Shown in pieces: positions 13,632 through 20,136 of a stretch of 20,136 bases of DNA; position 1 is the stretch's first letter; each line of letters begins with the position of its first letter. A program made the translations under genes and the position numbers. Where the stretch lies: IMG/VR virus record IMGVR_UViG_3300030101_000243, positions 6,043 through 26,178 of that record. One strand, 5' to 3'. This stretch comes from a virus. The notes beneath the pieces are model-generated. The model ran no database searches, was not told the DNA's origin, and saw nothing but the letters and a program-made list of their open reading frames with translations.

Positions 13632-16453
13632 TATGGTAGTAATATTAATTCTACAGTCGCTAGTTCGTCTTGTTTATATTCTATTTTATTTACTCTAAAA
13701 TCTCTGTTTTTGATTATAACACGATCATAAAAATTAAAATTAGTAATATCAGAAGGTGTTAAATTTATTTTTACTGTTAATGTTCTAGTGTCAGGGTGAT
13801 ATAGTTCGTCAAAATATCTGAACCAATATGTATTAAATAAATTATCTATAGGTGCTGCACCCATTGAAGAAACTAACATTGCACCACCAAAATTAAAGTC
13901 AATAGACTCATCTGCAGGTACATTTGTTGTATGTGAAAATTGTAAAAATTGTGTAAATGCACTAAAAAAAGAAGTGTTATTTTGTGCTACACTTGAATAG
14001 GTAGAACTAGGTAAATTAACAACGCCTATGTCGTACAATATTCTTGCTTCGTTTTCAAAATCTGTAGAGGTTTCGCCTTTCTGTGCAAAAATACTAGGTA
14101 CAGTAAATTCTGTGTCTACTGACTCCATTAAAGGTTTCATAAACGTAGGTGCAAAAACTTCTAGTTCTATATCTTTTTTTGTTTTAAGTAAATTGTACCT
14201 TTCGTTTAAAACAATTTTTTCACCATAATATTGATTTGTAAAGTTTTCGTAAGTAGATAAAGAAAAGTCGTTATCGTCTTTTTTGTAAGAAAACCTAGTA
14301 GACATATCTAAATTTTGAATCGGTCGTAACACGTGTTCAGAATCGTCAAGTTTATCTGTCCAATTATGTTCTTTAGCGTCTATAGTAGTAGTGTCAGCGT
14401 TGTCTATAAATATTTTATCATACGGTTCTATTATAATATTGAAAGGGTTTTCTTTGTCTTCTAAAAAAACAAGATTAAACATTTTTCGCAAGTCGTTTAA
14501 TATGTCAAATAGTTTTGTTTCACCTCTTTTTTTTGTTAGTAAATTTTGTAGTGTTTGACCTGTTGAGCTATATGTAAAAGTAACGTTACTTTGAAAGACT
14601 ACTTGATTGAAAGGTGCAGGGCTTATTCGTTGTCGTATAGTGTTAGAATCTGCTGCTTTTACTTGCAATTCTATATAATCACCTACTGCTAAATTTAGTT
14701 CTGCTGATCCTCTTATATCTTTCTCATTTAATTGTGTTGATGAAAAACTCCCTGCAATACTAAATATTTTTTTATTAATTACTGCCTTTAATACATTTGT
14801 AGCTGAATAGTGTGCTACTCTAAACCTGCCGTCTTTTTTTAAATTAGAATCATTTTCTAATGTAATTACATATCTGATATGTACGTTTAAGTTTGCAACA
14901 GTATTTACAAACCTATTTGATGTCAAATTAAAAAATGAGTTGCTTGCGTTTGTATTTATACTATCAAATTTATACGCCTGATAGCTACCTGTTGGGAAAA
15001 AATCTTGGTGGGTAAAATTAACTACTTCGTCACGTCCTGAACGGTCTATAGCAAAAGCACCTTCACCCCAATTAAAATCCATATATAGTCTTTTAAATTG
15101 ATCAGTATTAAAAAAGTCACTACTAAATGTAAAGTCTGTTTGTGCAAATATTTTATCTACTAAATATTTTATTTTAAGAAAAGGTCTAAATGCTTGTTCT
15201 AAATTTATTAATCTAATGTTATTTTGATTATTAACAAGACTACCTGTCCAATCACAAAAAGGATATTTTAATACATCTGTTGTCGTAGCACCTGTAGTTC
15301 CTGCAAAACTATTTAAGGGTAAGGGGTTGTCTAATTGTAAAACACCTGTAAAACTATTTACTATATTGTCTTTATTGTACTCGTGTTCTAATTCGTCAAA
15401 ATTTAAATGTGCTATTGTTTGATTTTCTAGTTTGTCTTTTAATGAAAGTGTGTTGGTAAAAAGGTTTACATTATATATTGTTTGATCGTCTTTTTTTATT
15501 ATGTCATTCAATTTTAAAAATCCGTCTAAAATAGTATATCCGTCATTTTTTAATACTGCCTTTGTCTTTATATATGGGTTAAAAATAGTTGTGTTAAAAA
15601 CAAAATCGTCAGTTTGACTTGACCGTGTTATTTCAAATATTTCGTTAAAAATTTTGTTGTTTCTACCTGTTGCAGGTAACATAAAATCTTTACTATAGCT
15701 TTTGGTTTGTTCTATTGTGTTCTTAAATTCGTCTACACTTAAATTTACAGGTATTGCTTCGTCATCAAATATGTCACAAATTACTTGACCGTCTTCTAAA
15801 TTTTCAAATGTTACATTGCTAAAATCTATTGTTTCAGATATAGTAACTTTGTCTATTTTAATTATTTCGTTATCTGTTGAACGAAAGGTTAAAATTATGT
15901 CTTCTGCACTACTAAAAGGTGTGTATAGTATTGTATGAATACCAACAGTTTGTATTGTGTTGTTTAATATGAACAAATTAGATGTGTTTGCAGGACTTAC
16001 AACGTTTACTTCTAATATAAAGGGGTTGGTAGGTATTTGATCTACTTTAATAGTCAAATCATAATCAGTACCTACGTTTAAATTTGTAATTCTTTGTGCA
16101 GCACCTGAAAGACCATCACTAAATATATTTGTGCTTGTACTTGTTAAAGTAAGTTTACTACCTGATACACTAGGTGCAGTTACGTTTGAAGTGTGAAATA
16201 ACTCCCAATTTCCTATTGGTACTAAAAAATTACCTGTAGATATTTGATGTACTGCAGCTATATAATCATTTGCGTCTAAACCAAAACCACTTGAACTACC
16301 TAAACCTATGTTTAATACTTGTAAAGCTGCACCGTCACCTGAAGAAAATATAAAATGGTGATTAGCTACATATTGTGATTGATCTACTATAGCAGTTGAA
16401 CTATATCTACCTTCATGTGATTGTGGAAATAATATTAGTTGTGTACTACGCAT
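13631..16453 (-). CDS. Large baseplate/distal-tail protein with inserted jelly-roll modules
   Basis: 940 residues, the largest gene here. The core resembles conserved baseplate proteins of Bacteroidota phages: DGQVICDIFDDEAIPVNLSV (221-240), TKSYSKDFMLPATGRNNKIF (250-269), then AFRPFLKIKYLVDKIF (421-436), FDILNDLRKMFNLVF (649-663) and a C-terminal beta region (from about 700). Two stretches look inserted. Residues about 82-208 have the rhythm of a family 4/9-like carbohydrate-binding jelly roll (AAQRITNLNVGTDYDLTIKV, ending IIKIDKVTISE). Residues about 490-628 resemble a C1q/TNF-like jelly roll (GSAELNLAVGDYIELQVKAA). The protein probably forms the tail tip ring or hub and may touch host surface glycans. 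No lysozyme motif is seen. Confidence 0.75.
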   Translation of the reverse strand: MRSTQLILFPQSHEGRYSSTAIVDQSQYVANHHFIFSSGDGAALQVLNIGLGSSSGFGLDANDYIAAVHQISTGNFLVPIGNWELFHTSNVTAPSVSGSKLTLTSTSTNIFSDGLSGAAQRITNLNVGTDYDLTIKVDQIPTNPFILEVNVVSPANTSNLFILNNTIQTVGIHTILYTPFSSAEDIILTFRSTDNEIIKIDKVTISETIDFSNVTFENLEDGQVICDIFDDEAIPVNLSVDEFKNTIEQTKSYSKDFMLPATGRNNKIFNEIFEITRSSQTDDFVFNTTIFNPYIKTKAVLKNDGYTILDGFLKLNDIIKKDDQTIYNVNLFTNTLSLKDKLENQTIAHLNFDELEHEYNKDNIVNSFTGVLQLDNPLPLNSFAGTTGATTTDVLKYPFCDWTGSLVNNQNNIRLINLEQAFRPFLKIKYLVDKIFAQTDFTFSSDFFNTDQFKRLYMDFNWGEGAFAIDRSGRDEVVNFTHQDFFPTGSYQAYKFDSINTNASNSFFNLTSNRFVNTVANLNVHIRYVITLENDSNLKKDGRFRVAHYSATNVLKAVINKKIFSIAGSFSSTQLNEKDIRGSAELNLAVGDYIELQVKAADSNTIRQRISPAPFNQVVFQSNVTFTYSSTGQTLQNLLTKKRGETKLFDILNDLRKMFNLVFLEDKENPFNIIIEPYDKIFIDNADTTTIDAKEHNWTDKLDDSEHVLRPIQNLDMSTRFSYKKDDNDFSLSTYENFTNQYYGEKIVLNERYNLLKTKKDIELEVFAPTFMKPLMESVDTEFTVPSIFAQKGETSTDFENEARILYDIGVVNLPSSTYSSVAQNNTSFFSAFTQFLQFSHTTNVPADESIDFNFGGAMLVSSMGAAPIDNLFNTYWFRYFDELYHPDTRTLTVKINLTPSDITNFNFYDRVIIKNRDFRVNKIEYKQDELATVELILLP

Positions 16454-17876
16454 TTTGTATTACTCTATTTTTACTACGTTCTATTTCTACTGTGTACTGA
16501 ATTAAATTGTCGTTTGCTTTAGTTTTTCTTGTGTATGTTTGTGAAGTTAGTACAACAGGTTGTACATATTTTCTTAAATATCCTGTGTCTGTGTCAGAAC
16601 TAAATTCATTCAAAATATATACTTCAGGACTTGTAAATAGTTGTTCAAACCATATTGCTTCAGCTTCTGACATATAGTCTGTGTTCAACGTAATACTTTC
16701 TTTTGCGTTTGCTCTAAATGTTTTACGTCCACCTTTATACCCATGCAGTCTAAAAACTGACTCATTCCAACTGCCTGAAAGTTGTTTGTATGTTACTCTA
16801 TTTGTAGATATGTTTCTTGTGTTTTTTCTAGTAAAGTTAAAGTAGTCCCATGCACCATGTCTATTTAGCCACGTTAATCTTATTTTTTCAAATCCTTTAC
16901 AATTATCGTCATCAATATTAAATATGTAATTTTTACTAATTGTGTTACCTCTGTCGTCTTGCATAACGATTATATAGCTTTTAGCACCTGACGTACTTAT
17001 AACACCTGTATTTTTAAAATTGCCTGTACCAACGCCTGTAAAGATAAGTCTTGAATTACTATCACTTATGTTACCACCTTTACCACCGTTTGCAGGTGTG
17101 TTAGTTATAAAATCAGTAGATAACAAACTACCTGTACCATTTATACCTGTAAATACTTGAATTGCTAATTGACTAACTTTAGGTCTGTTTGCGTTTGAAC
17201 CACCTATAGCAAAGTCTTCTTCATAATTGTTAAAAAAAGCTAACGTGTGATAATCTGAACTACCTATTTTTTGAGTAGTCGGACAGTCTGTTAAAAATTT
17301 AGAATCAGTATCATTTGGTATGTAATTAAATGCGTCTAGATCGTAGCCAAAATTTGTACCGTCACTTTTTAAAATGTCTTCTTCTTGTAGTGTACCGTTG
17401 TAAATGAAAAAGGTGTCACTTCTTTTTGCAATATTTGTGTCTATTGTAGGTGTGTCTAAAATAGAATTACTATACTGTACTTTAAAAATTATTCTTAATA
17501 ACCTTAAAGACTTTTCATTTGTACACATTGCGTCTATAGTGTGTAGACTGTGTGGGTTTTCGTCTGAAAAAATAGTACCTTTAAATGCACTTCCGTTGTT
17601 AGGGTTGCTTAAACCCACTCTACTACCTTGATTTTCACTTTCTACATAAGACTGTAAAACACTACTAAAGTCAAATATACCTACACCCTTACCGTTTGGT
17701 GTTACTTTTAATGTAATTATACTAGGTGCAGTTGAAATATTGTTTTTTGCTACACTTACTTCTGCAATAAATTTGACATTAAATTTGTTTGCTACTATTG
17801 TATTGTCTTCTACTACAAATATAATAGGTGAATAGACAGGTATAAGTTTATATTTTGGTGTTTGTTTAATAATCAT
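16446..17876 (-). CDS. Conserved baseplate/tail protein
   Basis: 476 residues, beta-rich. The N-terminus (KYKLIPVYSPIIFVVED) and the central motif RLTWLNRHGAWDYFNFTRKN (333-352), followed by NTDYMSEAEAIWFEQLFTSP (398-417), are shared by a widespread tail protein of Bacteroidota phages that always neighbours the larger baseplate protein. It is probably a distal-tail or baseplate wedge component. A Gly/Asn-rich segment at about 205-320 may be a separate beta domain. It overlaps the next gene by eight bases and the previous one as ATGA, so the pair is likely co-translated and assembles together. No enzyme motif is seen. Confidence 0.7.
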   Translation of the reverse strand: MIIKQTPKYKLIPVYSPIIFVVEDNTIVANKFNVKFIAEVSVAKNNISTAPSIITLKVTPNGKGVGIFDFSSVLQSYVESENQGSRVGLSNPNNGSAFKGTIFSDENPHSLHTIDAMCTNEKSLRLLRIIFKVQYSNSILDTPTIDTNIAKRSDTFFIYNGTLQEEDILKSDGTNFGYDLDAFNYIPNDTDSKFLTDCPTTQKIGSSDYHTLAFFNNYEEDFAIGGSNANRPKVSQLAIQVFTGINGTGSLLSTDFITNTPANGGKGGNISDSNSRLIFTGVGTGNFKNTGVISTSGAKSYIIVMQDDRGNTISKNYIFNIDDDNCKGFEKIRLTWLNRHGAWDYFNFTRKNTRNISTNRVTYKQLSGSWNESVFRLHGYKGGRKTFRANAKESITLNTDYMSEAEAIWFEQLFTSPEVYILNEFSSDTDTGYLRKYVQPVVLTSQTYTRKTKANDNLIQYTVEIERSKNRVIQNA

Positions 17877-18394
17877 TTTATTGTACTTATTTTATTTTTA
17901 AAATCTTCGCCAAACTTTAATAGTATTTCTTTAGGCAAGTCTTTTAAAGCTAGCCTAACAGGTGTAGTAAAAAAACTAATACCTTTTATACCGTTAAAAT
18001 ATATTTTTCTAGCTATCAAATATTGTAAACTTTTTCTACTCATAAATCTACCTTTTTCGTCACGTGGTGCTATACCACGTCTTACTATCCATTTGTCTAA
18101 TGCACTTGCAGGGGGTTGTAAGTTTTTGTATCTAAAAGGACTTTGTCGTCTTGTGTTATTTATGTCTTTGTAGTATTGTCTTTTGTTTTTACCACTTACA
18201 CCTTTGTCTACAAACTGACCGTGTCCTTCCATTGTAAATCTTACTTCAAAACCTTTGTTTGTTGATACAACTTTAAATTTTATAGAATTTAACAAACTAC
18301 CTGAAACTACCTTGTCACCTTGTTTAAGGTTAGTTTTCGCATTTCGTACGATCTTACGACCTACTGACTTTAAATAGTTTTCTACGTTACGCAC
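17873..18394 (-). CDS. HK97 gp10-like tail-completion (neck) protein
   Basis: 173 residues, basic. It has the family hallmarks: an N-terminal helix, VVSGSLLNSIKFKV (29-42), GHGQFVDKGVSG (57-68, the 'yg.fvd.G.sG' strand-turn), SPFRYKNLQPPASALDKWI (85-103) and IARKIYFNGIKGISFFTTP (127-145). These proteins cap the head-proximal tail end and join it to the connector. The start is GTG (GTGCGTAA, eight-base overlap with the upstream stop); an in-frame TAG two codons upstream rules out a longer form. The expected partner, the connector, is encoded about 14 kb further along at 3319-3885. Confidence 0.78.
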   Translation of the reverse strand: MRNVENYLKSVGRKIVRNAKTNLKQGDKVVSGSLLNSIKFKVVSTNKGFEVRFTMEGHGQFVDKGVSGKNKRQYYKDINNTRRQSPFRYKNLQPPASALDKWIVRRGIAPRDEKGRFMSRKSLQYLIARKIYFNGIKGISFFTTPVRLALKDLPKEILLKFGEDFKNKISTIK

Positions 18395-18857
18395 CTGCTA
18401 CAAATACTTCTACTGTTACATTTTGGTCTGCACTATCAACTATAATACTTTCTAAATCTTTCATTGAAGTTTCTATAGTTGCAGTTGAATCATTTACTGC
18501 TACTGCGTCATGTGGTGTACCCATCATAAAAGATTGTCCTGCAGGTAATGATATAGTTGCACTTCTTTCTGCTGCACTATCGTCATTGCCTGCGTCTATT
18601 TGTAAAGATAGATTGACGTTGTTTGTGCTATCTAAATTAGTAACTCTAATATATTTAGTGTCTTGTATATCTACTGCACCGTCAGAACTTGCAATAGTAT
18701 CTTTTGTCAATACTACTGTACCGTCTGAATTTGCAGGTATTGTTACTACTCTTTCATAAACACTTTCAACGCCTGTGATCGTTAATTGATTTGTTGAACC
18801 TCTAGTTGATCCATTTAGTATAAGGTCTTCTGTTATTGTTACTGTTAAATTTGCCAT
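18387..18857 (-). CDS. Small beta-rich virion protein
   Basis: 156 residues, Thr/Ser/Asp-rich and beta-predicted (MANLTVTITEDLILNGSTRG; RVVTIPANSDGTVVLTKD; KYIRVTNLDSTNNVNLSLQI; LPAGQSFMMG). The sequence resembles small structural proteins encoded with tail genes in flavobacterial phages, whose function is not settled; decoration, tail terminator or baseplate accessory are all possible. It is coupled to the tail-completion gene by an eight-base overlap and follows the DUF5824-like gene by nine bases. Confidence 0.6.
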   Translation of the reverse strand: MANLTVTITEDLILNGSTRGSTNQLTITGVESVYERVVTIPANSDGTVVLTKDTIASSDGAVDIQDTKYIRVTNLDSTNNVNLSLQIDAGNDDSAAERSATISLPAGQSFMMGTPHDAVAVNDSTATIETSMKDLESIIVDSADQNVTVEVFVAGA

Positions 18858-18866
18858 ATTAATTAA

Positions 18867-19637
18867 TTATTTTTTTGTACTTTTTGGGTGTTTCTTAGGT
18901 AGTAAGTCGTAGTCAGTAGTATATTTAGGGTTTTGTGGTCTACCATTTTTTACTAAATATAAATATGCGTTTACCCTTGCAAACGCCCAACGTGAAGGTG
19001 ATTTTATACGTGGACTATGTGACGTGTTAAACGCCCCTAGACCTCTTTGAAATACTGCCTTTAGTTGTCCTACTGTTACGCCATACCCTAATTTCTTTTT
19101 ATATCTTTCGTTAAAGTCATCTGACTTTTTTTGTAATGTTTTTAAGTCTTGTTTGCTTACTTTAGCACCTCTACTTGTGCTTGCGTCACCTTTTGCAGTA
19201 CCCTTACCTTTTGGTCTTGGGTTAGGTGTGTCTGACTTAGGTGCTTTAGGACTTTTTCTTACTCCACCTCGTTCACCTATTTCTGCAAGTTTTTGTTCAA
19301 TTTGATCTAACTTTCTTATTGCCCACTCTACACCCTCTGTACCACCCCATGCGTCGTACATTATACCACCACAACCTTCGTCATAAGGTACGTCTTTGTT
19401 TTGTTGGTGTCTTTTAAAACTAGCCATACGAGCTATAGTTTCTCTACTTATTTTTTCTCTACGTGCTAATTGTCCTGCACGTGTCCAACCTATACGTGTA
19501 CCACAAGTTGTGCCTTTTTCTTCTTTATATTTTATTGCTCTTTTTGCGTTATTGCTAGCTGCTTTTGGGTAGTCGTTATAAGTCTCAAACTTAACAACGA
19601 TTGCACGCAGCTTTGTCATTACAGTTGCATATTTCAT
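18867..19637 (-). CDS. Two-domain phage protein with DUF5824-like C-terminus
   Basis: 256 residues. Domain 1 (about 18-112) follows the pattern ETYNDYPKAASNNAKRAIKY, CGTRIGWTRAGQLA, ISRETIARMASFKRHQQN, CGGIMYDAWGGTEGVEWA. This conserved unit occurs in many phage head-maturation polyproteins; its function is unknown to me. A Pro/Lys/Gly-rich linker follows (126-160). Domain 2 (about 172-250) is DUF5824-like: GYGVTVGQLKAVFQRGLGAF, then SRWAFARVNAYLYLVKNG and DYDLLPKKHP. In other phages both domains travel with protease, portal or minor head proteins; here they are a stand-alone gene among tail genes. Met1 and Met7 are both possible starts; starting at Met7 still overlaps the 34-residue ORF upstream. 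Confidence 0.72.
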   Translation of the reverse strand: MKYATVMTKLRAIVVKFETYNDYPKAASNNAKRAIKYKEEKGTTCGTRIGWTRAGQLARREKISRETIARMASFKRHQQNKDVPYDEGCGGIMYDAWGGTEGVEWAIRKLDQIEQKLAEIGERGGVRKSPKAPKSDTPNPRPKGKGTAKGDASTSRGAKVSKQDLKTLQKKSDDFNERYKKKLGYGVTVGQLKAVFQRGLGAFNTSHSPRIKSPSRWAFARVNAYLYLVKNGRPQNPKYTTDYDLLPKKHPKSTKK

Positions 19638-19695
19638 AGCTTATTTTTGGTGGTATTAATGTTATTGTAAGTTTTCCTATTCTAAATTTTATCAT
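19591..19695 (-). CDS. 34-residue Cys-rich micro-ORF (CxC-x5-CxxC)
   Basis: ATG at 19695 overlaps the stop of the upstream gene as ATGA, and the frame ends TAA at 19591-19593. The product starts MIKFRIGKLTITLIPPKISY and ends ICNCNDKAACNRC, placing Cys at 23, 25, 31 and 34. Four closely spaced cysteines in so short a reading frame suggest a zinc-binding knuckle. It fills the otherwise empty 54-base gap and overlaps the start of the DUF5824-like gene in another frame by 47 bases. Function unknown; a chance ORF remains possible. Confidence 0.5.
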   Translation of the reverse strand: MIKFRIGKLTITLIPPKISYEICNCNDKAACNRC

Positions 19696-20136
19696 TTTCC
19701 TATTTGTGTTGTGGGTTGTGGTATATTACAACTTTCAAAAGCCTGTTCAACTATTATTGGTAAATTAAATACCCACCCTGTTACTGAATTATCAAATCTC
19801 TCTGTAAATGGTTCTAGCGTAAAATTGTCATCAACAAAATATTGTGGTGTATCACCGTGTGTAGCTAAATAATGATTAAGACTTTGCCCATGTTTAAATG
19901 TGCTTATAATGTCTGTAGATATACTTAAACAGTCACTTAATACTTCTTGTTCATTACTTTCGTCAGGTTCTACTAAGTCCATAATAAATATTTGAAAATT
20001 AAATGTAAACTGTGATTTACTTGCAATAACGTTTACGGGGTTTATATGTAGTAGAGGGAATAAAGTGTTTTTTTCTAAATCTAATTCAAACACGTCACCT
20101 GTGCTTACTGTTTTGATTTGTAAATGATTAGTACCA
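19692..20136 (-). CDS. Conserved tail/virion protein, 5' end cut by the window
   Basis: The frame stays open to the window edge. Codons upstream of the GTG at 20093 read GTNHLQIKTVSTGD and continue smoothly into VFELDLEKNTLFPLLHINPV, so the GTG is internal and the true start lies beyond 20136. The visible 147 residues contain FNFQIFIMDLVEPD, VLSDCLSISTDIIS and a final PFTERFDNSVTGWVFNLPII, followed by SCNIP. This end resembles a minor tail protein recurrent in Bacteroidota phages ('f.PF.ERFdN.v.GW....'). It is the first visible gene of the tail operon. Exact role not known. Confidence 0.68.
   Translation of the reverse strand, partial: GTNHLQIKTVSTGDVFELDLEKNTLFPLLHINPVNVIASKSQFTFNFQIFIMDLVEPDESNEQEVLSDCLSISTDIISTFKHGQSLNHYLATHGDTPQYFVDDNFTLEPFTERFDNSVTGWVFNLPIIVEQAFESCNIPQPTTQIGK

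Noticed and set aside
13631-16453. Diversity-generating retroelement target in the baseplate or fibre genes
   Set aside because: No reverse transcriptase, no template/variable repeat pair and no C-type lectin ending are visible in the window.
20091-20093. GTG as start of the first tail gene
   Set aside because: The frame continues upstream without stop to the window edge and with sequence of the same character, so the gene is truncated by the window rather than starting here.
1-20136. tRNA genes, CRISPR arrays, insertion sequences, attachment sites
   Set aside because: Scanned by eye on both strands: no cloverleaf with CCA-end context, no regularly spaced repeats, no transposase or integrase. 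A covariance-model search would be needed to exclude tRNAs fully.

Overview
The window is a block of an AT-rich tailed-phage genome or prophage-like contig. Every supportable gene lies on the minus strand, so transcription runs from position 20136 towards 1. Protein families point to a siphovirus-like phage of a Bacteroidota host, probably a marine or aquatic flavobacterium: XkdF-type (S78-like) prohead protease, HK97-fold capsid, a two-domain DUF5824-like protein, a baseplate protein of the 'LPATxRNNKIF' type, a short tape measure ending in an Arg-rich tail, and very A-rich translation starts without clear Shine-Dalgarno sites. Host assignment is inference from recognised family resemblance, not from a search.

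Layout in transcription order. (1) 20136-11204, tail and neck: a conserved structural protein cut by the window edge, a 34-residue Cys-rich micro-ORF, the DUF5824-like protein, a small beta-rich structural protein, an HK97 gp10-like tail-completion protein, two large baseplate or distal-tail proteins (476 and 940 aa, the second carrying two apparent jelly-roll insertions), a fibre protein with YadA-like head repeats, and the tape measure protein. (2) 11167-7418, head assembly: prohead protease, a lysine-rich coiled-coil protein, acidic scaffold, major capsid protein and a major-tail-protein-like structural protein, closed by a strong intrinsic terminator. (3) 7330-3319: a trio of small beta-rich structural/adhesion proteins including a LamG-like lectin fold, then portal and head-tail connector. 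(4) 3326-2495, probable lysis segment: very small overlapping ORFs, a membrane miniprotein, an M15 peptidase and a second holin-like protein. (5) 2508-47, metabolism/replication edge: calcineurin-like phosphoesterase, then after a promoter-containing gap four unknown small proteins and a DnaA-domain-IV-like initiator.

No terminase, helicase, polymerase, integrase, tRNA, CRISPR or reverse transcriptase is visible. Compared with the usual terminase-portal-protease-capsid-tail order, the block is rearranged: tail genes come first, and the portal and connector come last, downstream of the capsid gene.

The most interesting non-coding signal is an 11-bp sequence, TCTATTATATA on the coding strand, found just upstream of three structural genes (protease, scaffold, 160-aa protein). 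In two of these it is paired with AAAATCAAA at exactly the same 15-bp distance, suggesting a phage-specific promoter or operator. The most interesting coding signals are the chain of overlapping micro-ORFs at 3076-3326, the CxC-x5-CxxC micro-ORF at 19591-19695, and carbohydrate-binding-like modules embedded in the baseplate protein.
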